From Mytilus galloprovincialis (taxonomy: Eukaryota > Mollusca > Bivalvia > Mytilida > Mytilidae), in assembly GCF_965363235.1 (NCBI RefSeq), contig NC_134843.1:45145035-45209034 (forward strand): a DNA stretch of 64,000 nt, read 5' to 3'. Made by a program: the position numbers and the translations under genes. Shown here piece after piece: positions 45,247 to 56,410 of the stretch (position 1 is its first letter; the number at the start of each line of letters is the position of its first letter). Under the pieces are notes generated by a model, which did no database searches, was not told the origin of the DNA, and saw only the letters and a program-made list of their open reading frames with translations.

Positions 45247-45818
45247 TCCTGAATTGTACATGTATCAGCTTTCTGCATGCCAATTTTCAACATACCTTTA
45301 AAGTCTTCCAACAAAAAAACTGACCTTCAAAGAGAGGTACTCCAAAAATAACCCCTGGTTTTCTGGAAATCTTAAATTAGTATACTATGGAGCGCATTAA
45401 TCCTCAATTTTTCATGCAAACTCATAGACAAGTAAATTTTGGCTCAAAATGGTCTAAATATGTTTCGGAGTTAAGAATGACGTCCTTTATCACTGTACTT
45501 GTATACATATTTTTAAGGGGCCGGCTGAAGGACGCCTCTGGGTGAGGGAGTTTCTCGCTACATTGAAGACCCATTGGTGGCCTTCTGCTGTTGTCCACTC
45601 TATGATTGGGTTGTAGCCGCTTTGACACATTCCCCATTTCCTTTCTCAATTTAATTCTCTTTCACCAAAAGTTTCATTTCTCAAATTTGTTGGTTAGTTT
45701 AAGTAAACAATGACATCAAAAGCACTATTTTGTGTCAGAGTAGGGCTACTTTTACGTTCTAAATTGGAGGTCTGACACCTTAACAGGTACGTGTGCATAG
45801 GTATTATCAATGATTTTT

Positions 45819-45822
<4 letters not shown>

Positions 45823-45873
<51 letters not shown>
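45823..45873. repeat. (TA)n microsatellite
   Basis: About 50 bp of pure TA dinucleotide. Confidence 0.95.
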
Positions 45874-45877
<4 letters not shown>

Positions 45878-45879
45878 AA

Positions 45880-46930
45880 CTACAAAACATTTTCTTATTA
45901 TTAATTTGTGTTTTTAAAAAAATTTTGTATGTATTTGTATACATATATAATATTGAGTATGTATTGAAAAAATGAAGTTAAAACATGCGATAAGGAATTT
46001 TATTTTACTTTGATAATGTCCGCGAATCTATATTTTTTATAGATCGGTTGAAAACCAAAAACTAATTTGCATAATGGAAATTTAGGCGATAGTAATACAT
46101 CGGAATGACCTCAAGGTCATCTCGATGTAAACATCGGATGACCGCAAGTTCTTGTGGATGGTCACAAGCAACTTTTCTCAGAAAAAAATCACAATCTCTA
46201 TACCTGAAAGTGAGGTTAATGTACCGTGAGATAGAGAAAATAAAAATCTGAGACAAGTTCGTTCGTGGAATGATAAATAAATGACAGGGAATTCAACCTC
46301 ACCGTAATAACTATTATATTGTAGTGATACAAATCAGTATACTCTGGTTTGTTGCTATATATTACATTAATATTTGTATATTTCAGTAACACGTATTATA
46401 TAAATTTCATCCATTTGTATATCATTCTAGTCTACTATATAAATAATAGTGCAGTGCAAATGCATGATGAACTCTCTTCTGTAATAACTAGATTTTTTGA
46501 ATAGCAATTGGATTTGAGTAGGCATTCATTATTCCCACCAAACGTTCAATCACCTATGCAGAGTTATCGGTACTTGAGAGATCAAGGTCTGATAACTCTG
46601 CTTGGGAGATTGCAAACGTTCTTGAGAGATTCCTCCGCAATTCGTTATTTCAGTAAACGACAATGATACAAAAATAAATGAATATAATTGCTCCTCATGT
46701 TTAACATGTAGAAGAAAATTTCTGGCAACGATAAATAAATGACAGGGAATTCAACCTCACCGGCGTAATATCTATTATATTGTAGTGACACAAATCAGTA
46801 TTCTCTGGTTTGTTGCTATATATATTATATTAATATTTGTATACTTCAGTATTTCATGTGTTATATAAATTTCATCCATTTGTATATCATTCTATTCTCT
46901 CACTCACTCATCCTCTTCGTGCCTGTCATC
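45880..46930 (+). repeat. Dispersed repeats with a direct ~160-bp duplication
   Basis: The blocks at 46275-46440 and 46735-46900 (aaatgacagggaattcaacc, gtttgttgctatat, catccatttgtatatcattc) are direct copies. The segment between them is related to 39680-39847. No gene is seen. Confidence 0.6.
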
Positions 46931-46935
46931 ACATA

Positions 46936-47405
46936 AGGCCTAAAAAAAAAAGATATGTGTTTCCGGTAACATCATTTTGAAAAATAGGGTCGGTAGGTCG
47001 AAATTCTTTTTTTTTTTTTTTTTTTTTTTTTTTGACATCGTAAATGAAATCCAGAAAATTATCATGGTTTTTCCAAGTCCGGATCCGTAATTAGTTTCAA
47101 AAACCGGAAGTGTGCCATTTGCAATGTTTTTGAAGCACCTGCTGTGCAAATTTCTTGGATTTTAACCTATTTGGAATACCTTTTGACATTAATAAAATGT
47201 TTTACTGGCTTTCTATGCAAGTAGAAGCAAGAGAGAAAAAATAGTATGTCATCTATCAGAAGCCTGTGTCAAAAACGGGGTCGGTTGATACAATTTTTTT
47301 TTTTTTTTTTTTTGAAGATCCAATAAAAAAGTTAAGGTCGGGGCTAAAAAACAGGGTCGGTCGGGTTACCGGAAACATCGATCTTTTTTTTCTCGGCCTA
47401 AGGCC
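46936..47405. mobile_element. MITE with ggcctaa / accggaaaca inverted ends
   Basis: The left end (ggcctaaaaaaaaaagatat, tgtttccggtaac) and right end (gttaccggaaaca, ctcggcctaagg) are inverted. Two internal poly-T runs follow gggtcggt-type motifs (46987-47033 and 47264-47312). A related element is at 52600-52850. The apparent ORF starting at 47266 merely runs through this into the antisense of a LINE. Confidence 0.7.
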
Positions 47406-49660
47406 TCAACCAGTACTCGCCACATTTGCATGTATTTTGCCTTCTTCTCAATCTCCTTCCAGGTTTTCTCAAGCCACGGTCTTTCATCGCAGATTCTGCC
47501 ATTCTGCGTCAGGTCTCTTTTGGTCTCCCTCTTTTTCTTCTACCATCAGGTGTCCATCGCAAAGCAATCTTGGTGATATCCTCATTTCCTTTCCTCAATA
47601 CATGGCCAATCCAACGCCATCTATTCCTTTTAATATCTGTCTCAATACAACACTGATTGGTTTTGTGGTACAGGCTAGGTCTTTGTTGGTAATAGTGTTG
47701 GGCCAGAATATCTTACAGATTTTCCTCAAGCAAGTGTTATGGAATGAGGAAAGCTTTTTCATGTCTGACTGGATAAATATCCAGTATTCTGTCCCATATA
47801 GAAGGACCGACTTCACATTGCTGGTGTATAATTTGATCTTTGTTTTCAGACTTATTGACCTTCTCTTCCATATGGGCTGTAATTGGCAGAATGCATATCT
47901 GGCCTTGCTAATTCTGGCTCTTATATCTTTTGCTGTTCCATTGGTGTTACTTAGCATGCTCATAAGATATGTAAAGTCCTCAACCTCTTCTATGATGCTA
48001 TTTTCCAAGTACACTGGTTGTATTGTGTTACTGTTGATGTTCATGAGTTTGGTCTTTTTCTCATTTATAGTCAGGCCTACACTTTGTGCTGTTTCATTCA
48101 GGCTGGTGGTTTTGTTCTGCAAGTTGTTCCTGTTGCTTGAAAGTAGACAGATATCATCAGCAAATTCTATATCTTCAAGAACAAAATTCATGTTCCATCT
48201 GATGCATGTGATTTCATTTCCCAATGTTGTTCTCAAACACCAATCTATTGCTGTAATGAATAAGATAGGAGATATTACACACCCTTGTCGTGCTCCAGAT
48301 GTTACTTGGAACCATTCTGACTGTTGACCGTTATGTAATACACAGCATTCATAGTTGTTGTAGAAAGCTTGTATTAAGGTGCTTATCTTCAATGGTACAC
48401 CATATGCCCTAAGTATGTCCCATAAGCACTTCTTTGAATGCTGTCAAAGGCTCTACGAAAGTCGATGAAATTAAGGAATAGTTTGTTTTGCCACTCTATA
48501 CTTTGCTCTATTATATTTCTGATGGTAAAAATATGGTCGATACATCCTCTACCTGATCTAAACCCTGCCTGCTCTTTTCTCAGAATTTCGTCGACATCAT
48601 CATTTATTCTGTTCAAAAGTACTCTCAGTAGTATCTTACTTGGTACTGACAGCAAAGTTATACCACGCCAGTTGTTGCAGTCACTTTGGTCTCCTTTTTT
48701 ATTTAAGTAGTTTTATTATGAGACCCTTTGTTTAATCATTGGGAATAGTGTCATGCCTCCATTTATGTCTAAACAGGTCATGAAACATGGTTGTGCTAGT
48801 TTCTATGGCTGCTTTAAGTCTTTCAGCTGTTGTTGCATCTAAGCCAGGTGATTTCCCGTTCGTCAGTCTGAGGATTGTCTTCCTGATCTCATCTCTTAAT
48901 ACTTCCCTAATATCTATGTCTAGTTCCATTCCGAACTGATCTATAACTGGAACATCTCCCTGGTGTTCTGCGTTCAATGTTTCTTTAATGTGTTCAGTCC
49001 ACCTTTCTAGTTGTTTACTTTCTGAGGCTAGTCATGAATTTACCATCCTTGGACTAACATGGTGCACTGGAGCTTGTGTGTTTACCACTAAGTTCTTTCG
49101 TGATTTTATATACAGTGCCTAGTTCTCCTTTAGAAGCTTCTGTCTCTGCTTCCTTAGCAAGTGTCTCTGGTATATTGCCTTATCTGTTTTTGCTTTACGT
49201 TTTACTTCTTTGTCTTTGACTGAATATTCTTTCCATAAGGTAGTTTGAATTCGTTCTGATTTTGTGCTATTCAATTTTGTCTTTATGTCTTTTCTCTGCT
49301 GAATGCTTATCCAGTTATCATCACTTATCCATTTCTTCCTTTCACGTTTTCGGAGTCCTAGAGTGTTTCTTGTTGTTTCTTTAAACACAGTTTCAATCCT
49401 ACTCGCTCCCTGTTCTAAGCTTTCTTCAGTGCTTGGCTCATTGTCTTGTAGGTTTTCTAACACTTGATATCTGTTTCTGAGCTCGATCTTAAATTTCTTC
49501 AGAATTTCAGGTTGTTTTAGTTTGACTCTTTTGAATATTTCCCTCTTGTTGGTTCTATTCTTTACTGCTTTTCTTAGCCTCAGCCTAATTTTACCACAGA
49601 TCAAGGGATGGTCACTACCACAGTCTGCTCTCCTCATAGCTCTCACGTCACAAAGTGAGT
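47406..49660 (-). pseudogene. LINE: RT and C-terminal part, frameshifted
   Basis: Minus-strand fragments in several frames. The end of an EEP endonuclease (LCDVRAMRRADCGSDHPLI, near 49590-49650) and a basic linker lie in 49119-49660. The RT start (LTNGKSPGLDA) is at 48732-48977. The fingers and motif A (EQAGFRSGRGCIDH, FIDFRRAFDSI) are at 48389-48655. Motif B (GARQGCVISP) and motif C (FADDICLL) are in 47595-48392. C-terminal motifs RWRWIGHVLRK and GRRKRGRPKET lie near 47500-47620. At least three frameshifts and a stop make it non-functional. The rest of the endonuclease is at 51771-51993, across an insertion. Clade not assigned. Confidence 0.85.
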
Positions 49661-49668
49661 TTTTCCAT

Positions 49669-51762
49669 GAGGGGGGACAAGGGGGTCCCAATAACAGCAA
49701 AACAGCAAATTGATTTGGCTCATAACAGATAACAAGGAATTAAAATGGACAAAAACAGATAACAGTAAATGAAATATTAAAATAATTCGGTCTTTGACAA
49801 ATCAGTATTTCTTATTACGGATATAATCCTTTGTAATGCATTCCATTTTTTATGACTATGTTTTTAGTATTAATTTATGTGTCTAGAATGTGTTTAAATT
49901 ACTACTCAATATATTATAATATTTTTTATACGCTCGTTTACGGAACGTATTATGGTATACTGTTGTCCGTCTGTTGTCAACATGTCGGACATTAACTCAA
50001 AAACACTTTAACCATTTGCATTAAACTTTGGGAAATTGTCTATATCTATTGACGTGAGCTCCCTTTTTGGTTTTGGTTTTTTTTTTTTATAAATTTTAGA
50101 TTTTAAGTTTCTGGGTAATGGGTTTTTATTCAATAAAATTGGTGTTTTTTTTTTCAGTTTTCTGATAATATCTCAAAAATGCTTTCACAAAGCAAGGAAT
50201 TTTGGTGAATTGTTATTAACATGAGGTAACTTTCAATTTTTATAAATTTTAGATTTTACGTTTCCGAGTTAACGGGTTTTATTAATTAAAAAGGGGTGAT
50301 TTTCCAGTTTTCAGACATTAACACAAAAATGTTTTCAGCAGTTCTCATGAATCGTTGGTGTATTGTTTATATATATTGACTGAAGCTCCCTTTGTTGCTA
50401 ATCAAAAAAGTGACCTAAAAGAGTGAATATTCTGACTTTTTCTAAATGACCATTTAATGAGGTGTGTGAATTTTTCTTAATAAAACTATGAGGCAAAGCG
50501 GTATATAGGGTAGAAAAATCAAAAGCACCAATTATAAGCATGCAATTTATCAAGTACTTCGAACGAATTTTGACACTCTAAAAGCAATTTATTCCACTAT
50601 TTTCAAAGGCCTTATTTGAACAATTTTTTATCAGCTGAGGTTTTTGATTGTACCAAGTGTACTAGTAAGTAGAATACATAGTTTAGTAGGGAAACAATGG
50701 CTTGAAACGAAATAAATCTTTGTTTGTAATGAGTTATGTGCAGCTTCGGACCCAAGTACATGGTTGGAACTTTCATTGTACAATGCATTTGGTTCTGCTT
50801 TGAAAAGAATCACAGAGCTGAGTCTATGTACCATCTAATATAAAAGGTTAAGTGGTTGTTAGGACCTAGTCCTTAATTGAGATCCCTGTAAGATATTCCT
50901 GGCCATATGTTTTCCTTTTTGTCATATTAAGAATTGTTTTAATTTAATATGTTCGTACGGAAAACAAGGAACATTATTCTCATATAAAAAATTAAGATAG
51001 TTCTAAATACACATTCATAAAAAAAAAAATGGAATTTATTACAAAGGATAATCATAAGATATACTTGAATTGTCCTGGACCTCACTTCTGTGATGGGTAT
51101 ATGTTAATGGAATCCTTCTCTGAATACGGGACAAACATATTAGTTGTGGTAGACCCCAATTAATGAATGGCTATTATCTATTTTGAATTTATTGAACCAT
51201 AAAACTAATTTTTGACTCTTCACATTGAATTCGCGGATTATGTAAAATGTGAAGAGTCAAAAATTAGTTTTATGGTTCAATAAAATCAATATAAATTATT
51301 GCCATTCATTATAAATAAATTTCTATCAAAAATAAGGCTCAAAGAACTTTTTATATTATGTATATTAACAATAACAACGTACACACATGTTGGCGTAAGA
51401 ATACACAACGTCAGAGTGGGCGTGTCGCCATCAAAATTGACAACATTGAAAATAAAACTAATAATTTTAACCAATCAGAAGACAGTAAAAACACCAAATT
51501 TATTTATTGGCCAATGATCTTCAATTTATACCGAATATTGACTGTCAAAAAAAAAAATGCTAACATTCCAATTTTCAATAACGGTTAACAGCAAATACAT
51601 TATCACAATAACAGATAACAAAAAAACTAAAAGCCCAATAACAGCTAACAAAGAATAAGACAATAACAGCTAACAGCAAATATATTTTCAAAATAACAGA
51701 TAACAAAGAATTAAATTGCCCCATAACAGCATAACAGGTAAACCCCTTGCCCCCCCCCCCCC
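49669..51762. mobile_element. 2.1-kb non-autonomous element with 8-bp TSD, inside a LINE
   Basis: Flanked by the perfect duplication TTTTCCAT at 49661-49668 and 51763-51770. The ends are G/C runs with similar inverted order (gaggggggacaagggggt and aaccccttgcccccccc). Both ends carry direct ataacagataacaa-type subterminal repeats (49714-49770 and 51590-51735). The interior holds a bivalve repeat (49930-50080), a small RT-like remnant (50490-50640) and a perfect hairpin (51191-51281), but no transposase. The 8-bp TSD suggests hAT-like. Confidence 0.8.
51191..51281. repeat. Perfect hairpin, 36-bp stem and 19-nt loop
   Basis: The arms 51191-51226 and 51246-51281 are exact reverse complements (they start attgaaccataaaactaatt). 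Three more outward pairs give 39 bp. The loop is gaattcgcggattatgtaa. It could be a tiny foldback element or the source of small RNA. Confidence 0.9.
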
Positions 51763-51770
51763 TTTTCCAT

Positions 51771-51993
51771 CTTCCGTTTATCATCAAATGATCTATCTGG
51801 TTTTTTGTCACGGCCATTTGGGGGTTTCCAAGTGATTTTATGGATGTTTTTGTGTTGAATAAGTGTACCTCCAATAACAAGGTCGTTATCTCCATAAAAA
51901 TCTACAAGTAGTTCTCCGTTTTCGTTAATAGTGACAAGTCCATGTTTGCCCATTACTCTTTCTCTATGTTTGCCCATTACTCTTTCTCTATCT
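51771..51993 (-). pseudogene. LINE endonuclease part, separated by insertion
   Basis: The minus-strand frame has MGKHGLVTINENGELLVDF, DNDLVIGGTL, HKNIHKITWKPP and, after a frameshift, NQIDHLMINGRW, which are EEP endonuclease motifs. It ends at the TTTTCCAT duplication, where the missing continuation resumes at 49660. A 24-bp duplication (gcccattactctttctctat, 51950-51996) lies at the 5' end, beyond which LINE similarity stops. Confidence 0.8.
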
Positions 51994-51996
51994 TAT

Positions 51997-52600
51997 AGTT
52001 ATCATGATGTCCTACTTTAGCCATTCAAATCACTCAAGACTATAAGGATGTCATGTCGTGGTGTTTTGCAGGTTAAACTTACCACCACCCTTATGTAGGG
52101 ATTTAAATTTCTTTAAAGTTCGGGACCTCTGGATTTACTAAGCCCGGGATTTCGGGATCAGTTCCCCTCTGACACCACCTCCTTGCTAGGAATAGATCAA
52201 ACCGTAGTCAGTGCCTTTTTTTTTTACTCCTATCCTGCCTTTTTTTCAAATTTCATCCTGAAAGGTCTTTATTTGAATCGGGAGAAAATGTAAATTAACC
52301 GGCCACCTAAGTTGATCTAAGGTCGTAGTATTATTTTCCACACGGAAAGTATTCATCAGCACGTCGCTTTCGACTATACTTTTACTTTTAATTGAACTGG
52401 TTTACTGTTCGATATTCTCTTCTGCAGGAATCAGTACATATATATATGTTTGAAAATTTTCGAGCAAGTGACCGACCGTGCAAGGGCTGTTAGCCAGTCA
52501 AGGTCGTTAAAAACTTCGATTTGTTGAGCAAGTGACAGTGGATGTTCACAAAGTTTCCAGGAACACGCAAGTTTAAGTACGACCAAGGATTTGTATAGGC
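51997..52600. other. Gene-free stretch with repeat fragments
   Basis: About 52470-52530 shares gaccgtgcaagggctg, ccagtcaaggtcgttaaa with 11530-11570. cccgggatttcggga near 52142 is palindrome-like. No gene is seen. Confidence 0.45.
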
Positions 52601-52602
52601 CA

Positions 52603-52850
52603 TAGCCGCCAAATAAAAAAGTATGTGTGGTTCCAGTTACATCTGAAAAAAGTTAGGGTAGGTAGATAGGGATTTTTTTTTATTTTATGTTATTTTTTTA
52701 CATTGAGACTATGGGAGCAACATTCTGACTTTAACAGTGCTTAATGAAAAATGACAATAAAATCTTTAGGCTATTTTTAAGCCGAAAAAGTAGGGACGTT
52801 AGGGTTACTGGAACCCCACATTTTTATTTTTTATTTGGCCATAGTAAGAA
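52603..52850. mobile_element. MITE with ggccata / ggttccagttac inverted ends
   Basis: The ends ccatagccgccaaataaaaa, ggttccagttac and gttactggaacc, tatttggccatag are inverted, with poly-T inside. This is a relative of the element at 46936-47405. Confidence 0.7.
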
Positions 52851-53379
52851 ATTTTGGTACGACATAAAACATAAATAATGCAATTATAATGAGTATTAAT
52901 GTGAACATGCACAAACTTTATTTGAGCCCCTCGTTTATTTGGAAAATATGTAACCGTAGTCGTAGCTAGCTGTCTAATAAATTGGACTACTACTAGGTAC
53001 TACTACCAGTTAGTAAAAGTACTAGCTGTCCTGTTTTTATACGCCCGTTTACGAGACGTATTATGGTATACCAATGTCTGTCCGTCTGTCCGTCGACAAC
53101 ATGTCGGACGTTAACTCAAAAAACGTTTTAACTAATATGCATAAAACTTGTGTGAATTGTTTATATCTATTGACATAAGCTTCCTTTCTTTTTGTAAGAA
53201 TTTTAGATTTGACTTTTCCAAGTTATGGGGTTTTATTGTCATGATTGTAGAGCCTGCAAACTTTTGTCACAGAAACTAGAAAGCTTGACATATGGATAGT
53301 GATCCAGTGGCAGTGTAGTGTAAGCTCACTTCATAAAAGCTTTATATTTTAGAAGGTGGAAGACCTGGATGCTTCATAC
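52851..53379 (+). repeat. Gene-free; bivalve repeat at 53035-53250
   Basis: The text tacgcccgtttacgagacgt, acatgtcggacgttaactca is shared with 49930-50080. The related motif ctcaaga(a)atgctttcac recurs at 54350. No gene. Confidence 0.6.
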
Positions 53380-54280
53380 ATGTACTTACCTTAATTATGT
53401 TACAAATTCTCTGTCAGATACATGTCCTTGACCTTATTTTCATGGTTCAGTGACTATTAAAAAAAAAAGTTAAGATGTTTTGTTATGACAAATTCTCTCT
53501 TATTAAAAGTAATCTAAAGGATATACATTGTATAACTATATTTGGTATGTGCCTACCTTATAAGGTCCTCATGCCTGTCAGACAGTTTTCATTTGACATT
53601 AACTTCATTTCATGGATCAGTGAACAAGGTTAAATTTTGGTGGTCAAGTCAATATCTCAGATACTATTTGCAATAGGTCTAGTATATTCCATGTATGGAA
53701 GGACTGTAAGGTGTACATGCCCAACTGGCAGGTGTCATCTGACCTTGACTTCATTTTCATGGTTCAGTTACGTTGTTATATAGTTAAGTTTTTGTGTTTT
53801 GGTCTGATTTTATTACACTGTATGCAATAGGTCTACTATATTTGGTGTATGATTGTAAAGTGTACATGTCTAGCTAACAGGTGTCATCTAACCTCATTTT
53901 CAGGGTTCAGAAGCCAAAGTTAAGTTTTTGAGTTTGGTCTTTGATTTCTAATACTATTTGCAATAACTATAGGTCAACTATATTTGCAATTTGGTTTATG
54001 GAAATATTTTATGATCTATATGTCAGTTTTTGACCTTAACCTCAGTGTTAAGATTTTATGTTTTTGGTCTGTTTTTCTTATCCAACTACATGTATAAGCA
54101 ATAGGTCAACTGTATTTGTTGTATGGCTAAATTGTTATCTGTACATGTCTGCCTGGCATGATTCATCTGACCTTGGCCTCATTTTCATAGTTTTCTTGAT
54201 TAATGTTAAGTTTATGTGATAGTTGTAACAAAGCTTTACATTTGGGACTTTCAACATAATATCAATGATTAGTAAAGAAG
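53380..54280 (+). repeat. Tandem mussel repeat, ~160-190-bp units
   Basis: The motifs catctgaccttgacttcatt, ttcatggttcagt, taagtttttgtgttttggtc, gcaataggtcaactatattt and gtgtacatgtct recur in order about five times. Another cluster is at 63656-64000. Units are diverged and non-coding. Confidence 0.85.
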
Positions 54281-54299
54281 GCGAGACATTTCAGTGTGT

Positions 54300-54705
54300 G
54301 CACTCTAGTTCATTTAAAAAAAGGAGGATGTTCCAGTTTTTCTGACAATAACTCAAGAATGCTTTCACCAACTTGCAAGAAATTGTGGTGAATTGTTAAT
54401 ATTTATTGACATGAGCTCCCATTCAATATTTATAAGTTTTAGATTTTACTTTTTCAAGTTACATGGTTTTATTCATAAAAAATGGGGGATGTTCCAGTTT
54501 TGAACAAAAACTCTAAATGCTTTAATATCTATTGATGTAATTCATTGCTTTTTTCATAATTAAGCAACCTTTAGAATTTTATAAGTTTTACATTTTACAT
54601 TTCTGAGTAATATGGGGTTTTATTTATTGAAAAAGGGGGATTTTCCAGTTTTTGGACTATAACTTAAAAATGCTGCCAGCAATCCTTATGGAATTTTGGT
54701 GAATT
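54300..54705 (+). repeat. Diverged copies of the bivalve ctcaaaaatgcttt repeat
   Basis: Three diverged blocks with ccagttttt, ctcaagaatgcttt, gaattgttaatatttattga and attttacttttt-type order, like 50150-50400. No gene. Confidence 0.6.
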
Positions 54706-55949
54706 GTTATACGACCGCAAAAATTGAAAATTTTTTGGTCGTATATTGGTATGATGTTGGCGTTGTTGTCGTCGTCGTCCGAATACTTTTAGTTTTCGCA
54801 CTCTAACATTAGTAAATGTGAATAGAAATCTATGAAATTTTAACACAAGGTTTATTACCACAAAAGGAAGGTTGGGATTGATTTTGGAAGTTTTGGTCCG
54901 AACATTTTAGGAATTAGGGGCCAAAAAGGGCCCAAATAAGCATTTTCTTGGTTTTCGCACTATAACTTTAGTTTAAGTAAATAGAAATCTATGAAATTTG
55001 GACACAAGATTTATGACCACAAAAGGAAGGTGGGGATTGATTTTGGGAGTTTTGGTTTCAACAGTTTAGGAATTAGGGGCCAAAAAAGGGCCCAAATAAG
55101 CATTATTCTTGGTTTTCGCACAATAACTTTAGTATAAGTAAATAGAAATCAATGAAATTTAAACACAAGGTTTATGACTACAAAAGGAAGGTTGGGATTG
55201 ATTTTGGGAGTTGAGGTCCGAACAGTTTAGGAGTAAGGGGCCAAAAAGGGGCCCAAATAAGCATTTTTCTTGGTTTTCACACCATAACTTTAGTATAAGT
55301 AAATAGAAATCTATGAAATTTAAACACAAGGTTTATGACCATAAAAGGAAGGTTGGGATTGATTTTGGAAGTTTTGGTCCCAACAGTTTAGGAATAAGGG
55401 GCCCAAAGGGTCCAAAATTAAACTTTGTTTGATTTCATCAAAAATTGAATAATTGGCCAATGGGGTTCCTTGATATGCCGAATCTAACTGTGTATGTAGA
55501 TTCTTAATTTTTGGTCCCGTTTTAAAATTGGTCTACATTAAGGTCCAAGGGGTCCAAAATTAAACTTAGTTTGATTTTAACAAAAATTGATTCCTTGGGG
55601 TTCTTTGATATGCTGAATCTAAAAATGTACTTAGATTTTTGATTATTAGCCCAGTTTTCAAGTTGGTCCAAATCGGGGTCCAAAATTAAACTTTGTTTGA
55701 TTTCATGAAAAATTGAATAATTGGGGTTCTTTGGATATGCCAAATCTAACTGTGTATGTAGATTCTTAATTGTTGGTCCCGTTTTCAAATTGGTCTACAT
55801 TAAAGTCCAAAGGGTCCAAAATTAAACTAAGTTTGATTTTAACAAAAAATGAATTCTTGGGCTTCTTTGATATGCTGAATCTAAACATGTGCTTAGATTT
55901 TTGATTATGGGCCTAGTTTTCAAGTTGGTCCAAATCAGGATCCAAAATT

Positions 55950-56180
55950 ATTATATTAAGTATTGTGCAATAGCAAGAAATTTTCAATTGGACAGTATTC
56001 AGCAATAGCAAGAAATCTTCAATTGCACAGTATTGTGCAATAGCAAGAAATTTTCAATTGCACAGTATTGCGCAATAGCAAGAAATCTTCAATTGCACAG
56101 TATTGTGCAATAGCAAATATTTTGAATTGCACAGTATTGTGCAATAGCAAGAAATATCTAATTGCACAATATTGTGCAAT
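55950..56180 (+). repeat. Tandem ~38-bp repeat (gcacagtattgtgcaatagc)
   Basis: About six units containing the palindromic gcacagtattgtgc. One unit recurs at 63438-63475. Non-coding; the ORFs over it are repeats. Confidence 0.9.
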
Positions 56181-56410
56181 AGCAAGAAATTTTCATATTT
56201 TCAATTGGAGTTATCTTTCTTTGTCCAGAATAGTAGTTGAATCAACTTTTTTTCATTTCAGATTTCATAAATAAAAAGAAAATTTCTTCAAGCATTTTTT
56301 TGAGAGGATTAATATTCAACAGCATAGTGAATTGCTCAAAGGCAAAAAAAAATTTAAGTTCATTAGACCACATTCATTATGTGTCAGAAACCTATGCTGT
56401 GTCAACTATT

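Larger units (their letters stand above)
39852..45779. mobile_element. TTAA-flanked MITE hosting a BEL/Pao element
   Basis: The ends GGTGTCAGACCACCAAT and ATTGGAGGTCTGACACC are inverted repeats, flanked by TTAA at 39848-39851 and 45780-45783. Removing the LTR element leaves about 640 bp of non-coding sequence. TTAA targets are used by piggyBac-type elements; the terminal bases differ from the usual piggyBac CCC, so this is provisional. Its right half contains a block I recall from mussel sequences (gggccggctgaaggacgcct, gtttctcgctacattgaaga). Confidence 0.75.

Noticed and set aside
47266..48327. 353-codon plus-strand ORF
   Set aside because: It runs through a poly-T MITE end and then antisense to LINE reverse-transcriptase motifs on the minus strand.
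51358..51588. Overlapping plus-strand ORFs of 72-76 codons
   Set aside because: They lie inside a transposable element, share no motif with known proteins and overlap one another in different frames.
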